This document shows, piece by piece, positions 44,364-54,348 of a stretch of 64,000 nt of DNA. This stretch comes from Lasiodiplodia sp. COLG20 (Eukaryota; Ascomycota; Dothideomycetes; Botryosphaeriales; Botryosphaeriaceae). The notes below the pieces were generated by a model that saw only the letters and a list, made by a program, of their open reading frames with translations, was not told where the DNA came from and made no database searches. The DNA lies in the NCBI GenBank assembly GCA_009801085.1, contig VNWV01000007.1, positions 1,860,001 through 1,924,000 of the forward strand. The letters run 5' to 3'. Numbering within the stretch: the stretch's first letter is position 1; each line of letters begins with the position of its first letter. Both the position numbers and the translations under genes were made by a program.

Positions 44364-46859
44364 ATGGATCACCTCGACTTCAACTCCGACGGCTTCTACG
44401 CCTTCGAGAATACCCTCCAAGATCCGGCCCAGCACCGATACTCCGCGTATCTCCAAAACAGCACCTGGCCGCTGCCGCTCGAGCAAACGCACTCGAATAT
44501 GTCTCACAATGCGCCGCAGAGCGCGCACTCGAGGAGGGCCACCACCACCGCCTCGAGTCAATCCGCCACCTCGTCCGCTCCACTGGCCAGCGGTCTAGCA
44601 TACCACAGTCACTCGCAGTCGCTGGACCCGCAGGCAATGCTCTCGACGGCCACCGCCGACTGGCAGTTCCAAATGCACCAGCCGATGCACCACCACTCGT
44701 ACTCTCACGACAGCGCCGCCATCGATACCACCAACTTCACCAACTTCGGCGCGCCGCTGCAGACGTCGCCCGTCGAGTACAGCATGCCCACCACCCAGGC
44801 CCCGCTCGGCATGAGTACCACGACGATGCCGCTGGACATGGGCAACAACTACATGACCATGAGCGGTGCCGTCGAGCAGCCCATGAACACCATGGCCCCC
44901 TTCCAGATGAACGACTTCCAGAACGAGCTGCTGAACTACCCCATGAACTCGAACGAACTGGTCGCCGCCAGCGTCGCCGGCAGTTCACCCACCGAGAACT
45001 GGCTCGAGGTCCGCTCGCTGTCCAGCAGCGACAACGGCTGGAGCACCATCGACTTCCAGCAGCCTGGTCGCCAGTCGTTCGATTCCTACACCACCGAGTC
45101 GCACAACGGCACCGTCTTCAACCCCATCCAGACCCTGCACATCCGCACCCACTCGGATTCGTCACAATCAGACGTCCCGCAGTCGGCGCATTCCTTCGGT
45201 AGCTATGAGGAGATCCCCCCTTTCCCCATGCACTCGCCTCAGTCCGAGGTCGACTTCGGCACCGGCATGGCGCACGGCCTCCCTCATCACCACGACCACG
45301 ATCACGACCACTACCACTCCCCAAGCCACTCCATCTCTTCGGTCAGCCCTCCGACCGCTACCGCCACCCCCTATCTCATCAAGCAGTCCGCCTCCTCTTC
45401 CTCATCACCTACTTCATCTGGTATTAGCTCGCCCCCCGCTGCCAGGAGAAGAAAGAGCCCGACTGCCAGCCTCGGCCCTACTACTGCCAAGGTCCAAAAG
45501 ACCATTGTCAAGAAGCCGGCCGGCTCGGCCAAGAAGGATGCTAGCGGCGAGAAGCGTGTCGGAAGGAGGCGCGGTCCGCTGAGACCAGACCAGAGGCAGC
45601 AGGCTCACGAGATCAGGAAGCTGCGTGCTTGTCTGCGCTGCAAGTTCCTCAAGAAGACGTGCGACAAGGGCGATCCTTGCGCCGGCTGCCAGCCGTCGCA
45701 CGCCCGTCTTTGGCAGGTGCCTTGCACTCGTATCGACATCAAGGACATCGCGTACTTCATGAAGGACTGGAAGGCGGACTTTGAGCGTCACGTGAGCTTG
45801 GGTTTCTCGGTTGGCAACATCAAGGGCTTCTCGACCATGGAGCGCCCGCTGTACATCACCCACGGCTACGGCTACTACCTGCCCATCACCGCTCGCGAGG
45901 TTTACGTCCGCGACGAGAAGTGCTTTGGCATGGACTGGGTTGAGCAGCCTCCAAACGAGAAGCCTAAGGAGTTCGAGATCGCCACCGCCAAGCTTTCGGC
46001 CGGTATGGAGGGTGTCTCGCACGCTCTTCTCTCCGAGTACATCGACCGCCACATCGACGGCGGCTTTGAGCGTTTCATCGATGATTACTTCGAGGGCACC
46101 TTCTTCCTCACCGAGATGCTCAAGACGGCATACCGCTACTACCTCAAGTCCAAGCTGCCCGTCATCCGCAAGGCTCTGAAGCTGGTGGTCGCCTACAACC
46201 TCACGCTCCACGTGACCATGGTTGAGGGCCTGTCGGAGGAGGAGAGCCAGGTTGGTAAGATCGACACTAACGAGAGCAAGTTCTTCGGCAAGACGGTCGC
46301 TCCCGTCATGATCAACTTCCAGGTTAAGTGCGCTCTTGCCGACATGTGGCGCGAGCTGCAGAAGGACATCCTCGAGGAGCTGTCTTCGCTCTACTCGTCG
46401 GTGTACAGCGGAGAGAAGCTCAAGAACTGGCCGACCATCTTCATGCTGGCCGCCATCCTTCTTGCTGTCTGGGAGGAGATGCAGTTCGACTGCCACTACA
46501 GAGTGCCCGACCCCGCTGCCGTCCAGAAGTTCTGCAACGACATGGAGAGCACGCCGGTGGGTGTCATTGTCGGCCTCTTCTCTGCCATCTCCCAGAAGCT
46601 CCCCGGCTTCATGGAGTGGGACACCAGGAAGCACCACCACCTTCTCGCCTCGAACCAGGCTGTCTGCGACGCGATGACTGAAGTCCGAGGACACGTTACA
46701 AAATACGGTATGGTGCACGCAACTGACGATGTCGACGCACGGCTAACGATGTGTGCAGAGCAATACTTGAAGAGCCGCGCCGAGGCCAAGTTCGACAGGA
46801 ACGACTTCGATTCGCTGTCGAACAAGTTCCTGTCGAGGCTGGTTATTCGTGCTAATTGA
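44364..46859 (+). CDS. Zn2Cys6 transcription factor
   Basis: Two exons, 44364..46707 and 46759..46859, encode 814 residues. The 51-bp intron has a GCTAAC branch site. It joins THVTKY... as KY-E-QYLKSRAEAKF. The first 340 residues are low-complexity and activation-like (Gln/His/Met/Ser-rich, with a run of HHHDHDHDHYH). A basic linker (RRRKSP, KKPAGSAKKD, RVGRRRGPLRPDQR) leads to the binuclear zinc cluster C-x2-C-x6-C-x5-C-x2-C-x11-C at residues 423, 426, 433, 439, 442 and 454. The cluster lies within KLRACLRCKFLKKTCDKGDPC. A long conserved helical domain follows (FMKDWKADFERHVSLGFSVGN, ERPLYITHGYGYYLP). The cluster sits mid-protein, not at the N-terminus as in most family members. Targets are unknown. 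The first ATG of the frame is used. Confidence 0.9.
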   Translation: MDHLDFNSDGFYAFENTLQDPAQHRYSAYLQNSTWPLPLEQTHSNMSHNAPQSAHSRRATTTASSQSATSSAPLASGLAYHSHSQSLDPQAMLSTATADWQFQMHQPMHHHSYSHDSAAIDTTNFTNFGAPLQTSPVEYSMPTTQAPLGMSTTTMPLDMGNNYMTMSGAVEQPMNTMAPFQMNDFQNELLNYPMNSNELVAASVAGSSPTENWLEVRSLSSSDNGWSTIDFQQPGRQSFDSYTTESHNGTVFNPIQTLHIRTHSDSSQSDVPQSAHSFGSYEEIPPFPMHSPQSEVDFGTGMAHGLPHHHDHDHDHYHSPSHSISSVSPPTATATPYLIKQSASSSSSPTSSGISSPPAARRRKSPTASLGPTTAKVQKTIVKKPAGSAKKDASGEKRVGRRRGPLRPDQRQQAHEIRKLRACLRCKFLKKTCDKGDPCAGCQPSHARLWQVPCTRIDIKDIAYFMKDWKADFERHVSLGFSVGNIKGFSTMERPLYITHGYGYYLPITAREVYVRDEKCFGMDWVEQPPNEKPKEFEIATAKLSAGMEGVSHALLSEYIDRHIDGGFERFIDDYFEGTFFLTEMLKTAYRYYLKSKLPVIRKALKLVVAYNLTLHVTMVEGLSEEESQVGKIDTNESKFFGKTVAPVMINFQVKCALADMWRELQKDILEELSSLYSSVYSGEKLKNWPTIFMLAAILLAVWEEMQFDCHYRVPDPAAVQKFCNDMESTPVGVIVGLFSAISQKLPGFMEWDTRKHHHLLASNQAVCDAMTEVRGHVTKYGMVHATDDVDARLTMCAEQYLKSRAEAKFDRNDFDSLSNKFLSRLVIRAN

Positions 46860-48791
46860 CGGTTAGCACAATCACTAGCTCCGATCCTGGTGCAGTGATT
46901 GTGTTTTCTCGGTTACCGGCGTTCTTGGCCTTTATTGTACAGCTTTTCCTAGTTTTGCGACGAACAAATTTTTCGGCTACGGCGGCACTTTTCACGACTG
47001 ACGGTCTGATGACGAGCACGAGCGCAAGCAAGCATTCCGCTTGATTCCCCGACGACCCACGAAACAACGGGTTCCGTCACGTTTACCCACTGCAATTCCA
47101 TCTCTAACGAATACTCAACTGGCGTTTCTGGTTACATTTTCTCACGCCCGCTCATGCCGATGATGGGATGATACCTCGACTAGCGTGTGTTTTGCAGTCT
47201 GCATTTCTATCACCTTCAAGAGTATCTCTTACGCGGCGGCGAATGGCTGGTTCGGCCAGCCGGATGCCAGATGTTTCAGCTTTTTCAACCTTTTTACCCG
47301 GTCTCTTCGACAGTTTTGCATCCTTCTTTGCTTTTTGGGATTGCATAGCCTGCGCGAGCAAACGAGGACCAAACGAAGACCCACGAAAGATGAATGAAAC
47401 CAAAACAAGTTCTTCAAGAGCACAACGACGCTACTACTACTTTACAACGCTCTCGACTCGTATGTGTGCACTCGGCGCTGTTCGATCTGAGCGGACCCTG
47501 TCTCCTGCGGAGTTTTTCAAGATGGGGGCGTCTTGTATCTTGTATGGTGTTTAATCTTCAACGAACGGCTGAAATTCTCGAAGCGTTATCTATTTTCTTG
47601 TCTCCTATTTATCTTCAACGTCAAATGGAAACGGTACCGGAACGGGAAATGGTTATGATTGGTCCTCTGCGTTTGTGTTTATGTAGATTTTGTTTTTTAG
47701 CTGTTCAGGACACTGGCGGGAGGCAGGAAAATACGTCATGGATGTGTAACGGAGCTTCTTCGGGCTCTTTTGGGTATATATAGCTGTAGGCAATTGGAAA
47801 AAACGGTAGCGGATTGATGCCTCCTCCCAAAAACAGTATGTTCGACGTCCTGAGGTTGTGATTGGTGTTGTGCTTCCATGGTCGGGTGTCGCCACCGTGA
47901 TGTGAATAGTCGGTCATATGTCGTAAAGTGGCGTTCAGGGTGGTGAGATATGCAGGACGGTAGGGCTGAGAAGTGGCGAAGAAGGTACGTCGCAGTAAGC
48001 AGCATGCGATCGGGTGGTTGGGATACTGATTCGTTACCGGAATCCAGGAACAACCCACGAGCGTAAGCCTACCAGAATGCAGAGATGACAAGCCAATGAG
48101 CTTGTTATGCGGCGGAATGCTCTCGTTCGGCCATGATCGGTTCGTCGCGAATGAGAGAGAAGTCGATGAGAGGTGGTGTTTGCTCCCACATTTGTTTATC
48201 TAGCATCTAGAAATCGACCAGCAAATCGTAAGTTTGGAGTGTATGTCACCATGAGGTTCGGCCAGCATTCTAGTGCTTTGGGCGATGCATGCCTGGAAGT
48301 GTCGACACGACCAAGGCCTTCGCTCAGGCTTCCTCTTCGTGACTCTGTGCTTTCAACTTTCATGATGAAATGCCTGTTCACTTCGACCCGCCGCACGGCT
48401 GCGTTCCATGACATTCTCAACCAGCAAGAAAGCCAGCAATGTCGAGAAGATCTTGAAGTGCAAGCACAAAAGACAACCACCACCACTGCCGTCCCAACAA
48501 CAGCACATCACAAACTCATGTCCTGCGTGCTCTTCGGCCGTCTACACCATGCTCCTTGTCCAAATTCTCGTAGTCCGCCGCTCGCAGTCCTACCACCCGC
48601 TGCCGCCGTCATCACGGCCTACGAGCCACCTTCAGTGCCACATTAACAACTCTTCTTCCTCGTCTTCCTGCGCCATCGCTGCCCGCTCTTCCACCAACAT
48701 TCCACCACGGCCACTACTCCCTCCCAGCACCAGCGCCCTCCACCAGACCGCATTTCCCCGCCTCACGAGCCATCACACGCAAGCACCCGAC
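46860..48791. other. Intergenic region
   Basis: This 1.9-kb region lies between the transcription factor and the next plus-strand frame. It contains the factor's 3' flank, a possible 64-residue basic minus-strand frame (47152-47346), and a leader that could encode a low-complexity extension from 48408. Nothing else is supported. Confidence 0.4.
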
Positions 48792-50294
48792 ATGCCCGCA
48801 TCCGCCGCCGCCACCCGTGACGAAGGAAACGGCGCCACAATACGCGGCGCTCTCCCATCACGAGCAGCGACGACGACTGCAATGACGGACAACCGCTCTC
48901 CTTCCGGCTCGCCCGTTGTTGCCAGGGCGTTGCGGACGCCGAGTCCCGCTCCTCTCTATCCTCCTCCCTCTCCTTCAGACAGACAAGGTGGCCGTCACGC
49001 GTTGGAGTTCTGGGAAAGGTGGCAGCGGCGGGGAGCAGGCGGAGATGTCGATAGCGGCGACGGCGACGATGGCGACGAATGCAGCCCCAAGCCATTATCA
49101 AGTCAGACACGGAGGCGACCGCAGACGAGGGGAGCAACGGAGGGGAGAGTGCGGTATTCTGAGCGGGGCAGTCCGACGCTGGCGATCGAGGCTGGTGGGG
49201 AGGAGGGATCCTGTTTGATCGGAGCGAGAGAAGGGGCGGCGGTCTATGGGGAGGCACGGCGGGGAAGGGTGGGGGAGAGGGATGGGTTGCGGTGGGCGAT
49301 GGGGCGTCTGGAGTGGGAGGGCTTTAGGACGAGGGTTGATGGGGGGAGGGAGGTGGATGGTGGCTCTGGGGAGTTTGAGAGGAGGACGTTGGAAACGCAG
49401 CGAGAGTGGGAGAGGAGAAGGACGGAGAAGGTGGAGATGGGGTATCGGTGGGATGAATGGGACAAGACACAGGTGCAGAAGAGGGCTGAGTCATACTGGA
49501 TCGCCAATGATTCTACTGGTGTCAGTTGGACGAATGAAGAGACAAGTCGGCAAGATTGGCAGCCTGGCGAGAGGGAGTCTTTTCAGCAAGGGTGGCCATT
49601 TCAAAGCGACGAAGACGAATGGGAGGCCGAGAGGAAGGGAAACGAAGATGAACAAACTGTTGTCCGACGTGCTGTCGATTCAGCCTCACCGGCCTCACCG
49701 ATCACAGGGAAAGCAAGGGTCATCAGTGAGAATTGGGAAAGTTATTCAAGGACACCTTCGGAGGAAGTGAAACCACAGGACCATACACCTGGTCCAGGCA
49801 GCAGAGCATCTTCCAGCACCGACGAATCAACTAGCTCCGAGGCAGAGAACGACGGAACAATTCCCCAGGCAGCAATCGTCTTGGCACAGACTCGTTCCAG
49901 GATCAATCGTTTGACCAGGCCAAGACGCTTGACAGGTGATCCCACACCGAACCGTCTCGCAGCGGAGAAGGGATCCAACAAACACTTCCGAAAGATAAAC
50001 GACGAATTCGAGTCTCCCACGATCCAGACTCTTAGGGGAGGGGTGCTCCCACTTTCCGAGGGCTTCCAAATCAATATCCGCAGCGAGCAAGAATCGGATC
50101 CATTCATGGAGCCAGTGCAACACGAGTCCAAAGACTCGATGGACGAGATCGATGGTTGTCTGGCTCAGATTTGTCGTCTCTACGCCGATGGAGACGAGCA
50201 CAGCAGGCGGCTATTGCTGCAGAGATTGCGGTCCACCATCGCTGCGCAGGAAGGGCTTGGATCATGTACGACCACGGCTGAATCTGGTGATTGA
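48792..50294 (+). CDS. Hypothetical, largely disordered protein
   Basis: Intronless frame of 500 residues from the ATG at 48792. The frame is open to an ATG at 48408, adding 128 Ser/His/Pro-rich residues that resemble translated leader. The composition is dominated by Arg, Glu, Gly, Ser and Trp, for example LEFWERWQRRGAGG, RREWERRRTEKVEMG-like segments and YRWDEWDKTQVQKR. The only part that looks folded is the C-terminal helix DEIDGCLAQICRLYADGDEHSRRLLLQRLRSTI. No domain, signal or membrane segment is recognised. It could be a nuclear or cytoskeletal scaffold, but nothing in the sequence proves this. Confidence that it is a gene rests on length and a coherent C-terminus. Confidence 0.55.
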   Translation: MPASAAATRDEGNGATIRGALPSRAATTTAMTDNRSPSGSPVVARALRTPSPAPLYPPPSPSDRQGGRHALEFWERWQRRGAGGDVDSGDGDDGDECSPKPLSSQTRRRPQTRGATEGRVRYSERGSPTLAIEAGGEEGSCLIGAREGAAVYGEARRGRVGERDGLRWAMGRLEWEGFRTRVDGGREVDGGSGEFERRTLETQREWERRRTEKVEMGYRWDEWDKTQVQKRAESYWIANDSTGVSWTNEETSRQDWQPGERESFQQGWPFQSDEDEWEAERKGNEDEQTVVRRAVDSASPASPITGKARVISENWESYSRTPSEEVKPQDHTPGPGSRASSSTDESTSSEAENDGTIPQAAIVLAQTRSRINRLTRPRRLTGDPTPNRLAAEKGSNKHFRKINDEFESPTIQTLRGGVLPLSEGFQINIRSEQESDPFMEPVQHESKDSMDEIDGCLAQICRLYADGDEHSRRLLLQRLRSTIAAQEGLGSCTTTAESGD

Positions 50295-50673
50295 TTTGGT
50301 TTTGGAAGCTCGACCCGTTGGTATCTTGGGTATGCTGGAGCTTAACAAAGGCTGGATGAAGATGATTGAAATTCTGTACGAATGTTGAGCGCTTGTGTGT
50401 ACCATTGTCGTATATTTTCTGGCATCATTCAACCAGGATCCTTGAATTTCGATCGATAAATGACCTACCGTCGCTCCATGCACAACACCTAGAAAGTCCC
50501 ACGAACTATACTACACAGGGATGTTCAGACATACCGACTTCGTCTTGGCACCGATTTTCCCTGCAACTCTCACGTAACACAGCATTTTCACGTCCGCCTA
50601 CTACTTATTGTCCCTCCTTCACACCGTCATCTACACACTACAAGCTCCACATTCCTCCGTTAGACTTGCGTCC
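50295..50673. other. Short intergenic region
   Basis: This 379-bp tandem spacer is AT-rich in its first half and pyrimidine-rich before the next ATG. No feature was recognised. Confidence 0.45.
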
Positions 50674-51038
50674 ATGATGTTTAGACTCCTCCGCAACATA
50701 GTCGTACACCGCTTCAACCATAGGTGCGTACCATCCGCTTGTCGCGTCCACCCCAACTCGACCTATGCTGATGTCTTGCTACGAGTGTGCTGCTTAGAGC
50801 AAGGCAGCGAAAGACCGGATGGCGTGCACTCGACCGTCTCGATCAGTTGATAGTGTGTGCTGTTGGTGTCGCCGTGGTGGCCACCCCTCCAGGAATCTAT
50901 CTGGAACATCAGAGGTGGATGAAGCAGAACGCGATCAAGAAGGAGCAGCTTAAGCTGGCGAGGCAGAGGGCAGAGAGAAACAAGCTGGCCGCCCAGGGGT
51001 TTGCGTCCGACGACGCCGGAGAGGAAGGGCAGGGTTAA
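50674..51038 (+). CDS. Small single-pass membrane protein, probably mitochondrial
   Basis: Two exons, 50674..50723 and 50798..51038, encode 96 residues. The intron (gtgcgt...cttag) splits an Arg codon: MMFRLLRNIVVHRFNH-R-ARQRKTGWRALDRLDQ. The N-terminal 28 residues are basic and free of acidic side chains, like a mitochondrial presequence. One hydrophobic helix (about 33-50, LIVCAVGVAVVATPPGIY) is followed by a highly charged amphipathic segment (HQRWMKQNAIKKEQLKLARQRAERNKLAAQG). The tail is acidic. Size and topology resemble small inner-membrane assembly or accessory subunits of respiratory complexes, but I do not recognise the family. It lies in a tandem position and convergent with the next gene. 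Confidence 0.7.
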
Positions 51039-51342
51039 GAGTATCATACATATCCGGGGCTACACCAGTGCGAATGTCAGTCAGGGCTGCCTGCTCGGGA
51101 TTGCGAGTCCAGAGGAATGTGATGAAGCAGAAATTGTATTGAGAAACGTCAAGCCTGACTTTATGTGGAGACTAGACTACAGTGACTCTTGTTTATCGCC
51201 ACCGCCCTCTCTGAAAACTCGTTTATCTGAGCAACCATGAGACCGAACAAAACCATTTCAACCGGTAACCAGTTTCTCCATCCATAGAAAGGGCAAATGA
51301 CTACCTTTGAATGCCCGAATCACGCCTTCCGCCCATCACACC

Positions 51343-52524
51343 TTACTCGACTGGAGAGAAGTTGAGTCCATCAATGCGCTCAGGGAAGGCACTCTGAGCC
51401 ATCGTCTGCATAGCATCGCGCATCGCCATCCTCTGCTCCTCGTTGCCCTCGACGTACACAGGGAGAAGGTCTTCGAACATCCTTGACAGAATCGCCAACT
51501 GGCCCAGGCGCTTCGACAGAGGCTCATAACCGGAGTAGCTCCACAGCTCTGCCGGGCTGCTGTAGCCAAGCTTCCTGACTTCCTCCCTCATCTTGCTGTT
51601 GAACGTGTTCTGGTCAAGGTGCACCGGACCATCGTCGGTGGAAGCAGTGGGGTGAAGCTTGGCCCGGAACTTGTCATCTTCGTTGGAACCAGCACCGGGC
51701 GTGCTCTGGTTGCCGCGATGCTTGCCCATCGCCTCGGTGCCAGGCAGATGTGCCTCGTCGAGCTTGAAGCGCGCCCTCTGTCTGTTCGCCGCCATTCCCA
51801 ACTCCTCAATAAGTGCGTCAAAGGCAAATGGATCCGTGCCTGGGGGCGCCCGATCGGAAAGGCCGTCTCCCACCAAGTCAGAAGTCTTGCGCTTGACCTT
51901 GGTGATGCCGGCGTCCTTTGGCAGATGGTTGGTGAGCTTGACCTTCTTCTTCGTGGCCTGGAACGGGGTGAACTTGGGCTTCATCGGAAGACCATTGCGG
52001 ACAGAGCTGCCGGTGCTTGGGTGGACATTGCTCTGATGGCGCAGTTCGGAAGCACCAGGGTTGGCGGTCTCAAAGCTCGCCGGCTTGCTGTTCTGGAAAG
52101 CATTGTCAGCGGACACGGCGTCATTATCTTCGAGAGCACTACGCACCACATCAACATCACCGTTGCGCATGCTGGAGGAACCTCCATTGCCCTGGCCAAC
52201 ACCACGATGAAAGCTCTTCTCAGCGTTATCGAAACCGCCGAACCGGTCAGGAAGATCCACGTTATGGGTGATGGGTTGGTGACGGAGATGGCGATAGTCA
52301 GGGTGGTACGTGTACTCAGGAGGCTGGACAGAACGATCGTAAGTGTAGTAGCCAGCAGCGTACGGACCATGCATGTCCGAGGCGAGCAGAACCCCGGGTG
52401 AGCGGTAACCGGTGGAGAATAGAGGAGGCGAGGGAGACTGGGCAAGAACGCGGTGGCCGTTGGGCGGATAGAAAGGCTGCGTGCCATCCTGGCCGTTCGG
52501 CATGGCGAAGTCCTTCATTGTCAT
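51343..52524 (-). CDS. Hypothetical protein with conserved C-terminal helical region
   Basis: Intronless frame of 393 residues. The ATG at 52524 is taken, and a second lies two codons in. The N-terminal 120 residues are Pro/Tyr/Gly-rich (QPFYPPNGHRVLAQSPSPPLFSTGYRSPG, EYTYHPDYRH). A basic patch (KPKFTPFQATKKKVKL...KVKRKTSD) could target the nucleus. The C-terminal 150 residues look folded: GTDPFAFDALIEELGMAANRQRARFKLDE, FNSKMREEVRKLGYSSPAELWSYSGYEPLSKRLGQLAILSRMFEDLLPVYV and QRMAMRDAMQTMAQSAFPE. No known domain is recognised. The long unbroken frame with clean start and stop supports a real gene, but function is unknown. Confidence 0.82.
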   Translation of the reverse strand: MTMKDFAMPNGQDGTQPFYPPNGHRVLAQSPSPPLFSTGYRSPGVLLASDMHGPYAAGYYTYDRSVQPPEYTYHPDYRHLRHQPITHNVDLPDRFGGFDNAEKSFHRGVGQGNGGSSSMRNGDVDVVRSALEDNDAVSADNAFQNSKPASFETANPGASELRHQSNVHPSTGSSVRNGLPMKPKFTPFQATKKKVKLTNHLPKDAGITKVKRKTSDLVGDGLSDRAPPGTDPFAFDALIEELGMAANRQRARFKLDEAHLPGTEAMGKHRGNQSTPGAGSNEDDKFRAKLHPTASTDDGPVHLDQNTFNSKMREEVRKLGYSSPAELWSYSGYEPLSKRLGQLAILSRMFEDLLPVYVEGNEEQRMAMRDAMQTMAQSAFPERIDGLNFSPVE

Positions 52525-53225
52525 CTTGGGTGCAGGTGGACGCGGAAGGTGTAGAAGAAAGAGGTGCTGGGCCCGAGGCGAAGCAAGATATACCTGTGGC
52601 CGGCGAGTGATCGGCCAACCAGTCAGGTGAGCCTGCAGCCAGAAAGAGAAGGCACCAGCTCAAGTGACTGAGCCGTCGCTGTGGTGATGGGCATGTGAAA
52701 CTGCATGGCACTGGCCACCTCTCTCTTCCATCACTTTCACCATGACGTCAGATCGTTGAGCTGGTAACTATGGGAAAAGAAAATTGGATGGTAAAGGAAC
52801 TAAGAAAAGCCTATAAGAGCACCCGCTAAGGGAAATTCCCTCCACTGCCAATCCTCCACACCTAGAAATCAATGTCAAAGAAAGAGATATCCGGAGGGAG
52901 CCGATCTGCATCTGCTGGCGGAATGGTCTGTATGATCCTCATGCGTGTACTCAAGAGAGCCCAACTCACCAAGTTTCTTGCAGGAAGAACCCACGAGGTC
53001 GATTTGGTTGATGTTCTTGTCCCGATGCCTTTGAATAGACACTTCATCTACCCATACTCAGTGCTGCAGTAATGAACAAATTGGCCTTGTGCAACGGCGC
53101 ATTTTCCACGCCAATAGCTGTAAAATGTGAGTTCAATTGTCAGAGAGCCATAGACAAAGAGTATTTCTTTGATACGATGCGCGTACCCGCAGCCCAGTAG
53201 CGTGGTCGCCGATTCAAGCTTGCCC
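52525..53225. other. Intergenic region
   Basis: This 701-bp region lies between two minus-strand genes. A short coding-looking stretch at 52862-53070 can only be joined with introns of 42 and 29 bp, which is too short to believe. Confidence 0.4.
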
Positions 53226-53750
53226 TCAAGACAACATTAGTCGATTAGTCGTGGCTTCCGTTGCAATCATAGACAAAGAGGCAACCATCATCGACCTTAG
53301 TCTCGCGTTGGCCCGTTCCCATTCATCATTTATAGTTGCCATGATTTCCTCGAAGGCCCGATTAATGTTATTCTCCGTCTCCGTCACCATGTCGAACGTG
53401 GATTGCGGGTCGTAAGGCATGTCGTCCTCCCAGGCAGAGTCAGACTCGATTCTGTCACTATCATCATAATTGAGCCCGACGCCCAAATTTTGTGAAGTAG
53501 CTGTATGCACCTCGTCAGGCTGAGCAGGTGGTGAGCGTTGGTAGGGCGGCGGTAGACGTGAGCGGCTGGTACTTGGCTGAGAAGAGCTGCTGCTTGAGGA
53601 TTGGGAAGAACGTTTTCTCTTTGCGCGTCTTCCTCCGGGAATGAAGTATGTAGTTGACGCCGCGGAGGCCTCGTTCACGGCGTTAATCGAAGGTAGATTC
53701 ACATCAATCCGGCGATGGCGGACTGGCCTGTTTGTTTGGTTGCTCGCCAT
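53226..53750 (-). CDS. Hypothetical Ser-rich protein
   Basis: Intronless frame of 174 residues from the ATG at 53750. The N-terminus is basic (NRPVRHRRIDVNLPS), followed by GGRRAKRKRSSQSSSSSSSQPSTSRSRLPPPYQRSPP, a nuclear-localisation-like and disordered stretch. The second half is acidic (DDSDRIESDSAWEDDMPYDPQS). It ends in a predicted helix (TENNINRAFEEIMATINDEWERANARLRSMMVASLSMI). I recognise no domain. It may be a lineage-specific nuclear protein, or the end of the frame may be spliced to sequence downstream. Confidence 0.5.
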   Translation of the reverse strand: MASNQTNRPVRHRRIDVNLPSINAVNEASAASTTYFIPGGRRAKRKRSSQSSSSSSSQPSTSRSRLPPPYQRSPPAQPDEVHTATSQNLGVGLNYDDSDRIESDSAWEDDMPYDPQSTFDMVTETENNINRAFEEIMATINDEWERANARLRSMMVASLSMIATEATTNRLMLS

Positions 53751-54096
53751 GGCTTACGTTCTCAGCTGTCGGAAAATACAGGCGCAGAGACTCCTTCTCG
53801 AATTGCGGATGGTGTTTATATCTTGGCTGTGAGCTCGAGTGTTTGGTGTCATGGCGAGAGACATGTCTTTACCGGTGACTATGGTGTCTCGAAATAGCGT
53901 GAGACTCGCACCTCGCACATGTCTTTCCGCGAAAGTCATGGTTTGTAGATGCAGAGCACATCAGCGCTCGTGCTTCTCAGTACATTGGCATCACACCTGA
54001 ACGCTGGCTCACAAGGAGAGTGACAGACACGGGGCTCCAAAGTCACGAACAGATGCCTCTTGCTCTTCTGCAGGCTATCATATATGCAGTTAACAA
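53751..54096. other. Short intergenic region
   Basis: This 346-bp region upstream of the 174-residue frame shows no feature. Confidence 0.4.
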
Positions 54097-54348
54097 CTAC
54101 GTATGATACATGCCGCTTTGAGGGTCGTAGTGATAGTAATTAAACGAAGGTCCTCGCGGGACACGTCCACTGAACGGCCCAGGACAGCTTCGTTGCTGGA
54201 CAGGAGCATTTGAGGGGAACTCAGGGCCAGGCATCCAGTGATTCCATGCCGTGTCGTCCATGTGCCATCTCTCACCATAAGATAGGCTTCCCCCATCTCC
54301 CTGATCTGCGTTCTGGACCGGCATCGAGCCCAATCCAAAGTAGGACAT
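54097..54348 (-). CDS. Small hypothetical protein, 83 residues
   Basis: Single-exon frame starting MSYFGLGSMPVQNADQGDG and ending FNYYHYDPQSGMYHT. It is rich in Gly, Pro, Tyr and Trp (SLSYGERWHMDDTAWNHWMPGPEFP). It lacks a signal peptide, Cys pairs or a membrane helix. Balanced codon use and a clean start favour a real small gene, but there is no homology I can name. A chance frame is the alternative. Confidence 0.4.
   Translation of the reverse strand: MSYFGLGSMPVQNADQGDGGSLSYGERWHMDDTAWNHWMPGPEFPSNAPVQQRSCPGPFSGRVPRGPSFNYYHYDPQSGMYHT

Noticed and set aside
47152..47346. 64-residue basic minus-strand frame (MQSQKAKKDAKLSKRPGKK...).
   Set aside because: It reads plausibly but has no domain, no neighbour support and a length expected by chance.
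48408..48791. Upstream extension of the disordered protein to an ATG at 48408.
   Set aside because: The added residues are Ser/His/Pro low-complexity and look like translated leader. It is kept only as an alternative start.
52862..53070. Minus-strand coding-like pieces (ending RLPPDISFFDIDF) that could be spliced into a small gene.
   Set aside because: The joins that keep frame require introns of 42 and 29 bp, below a believable size, and no start codon is available upstream.
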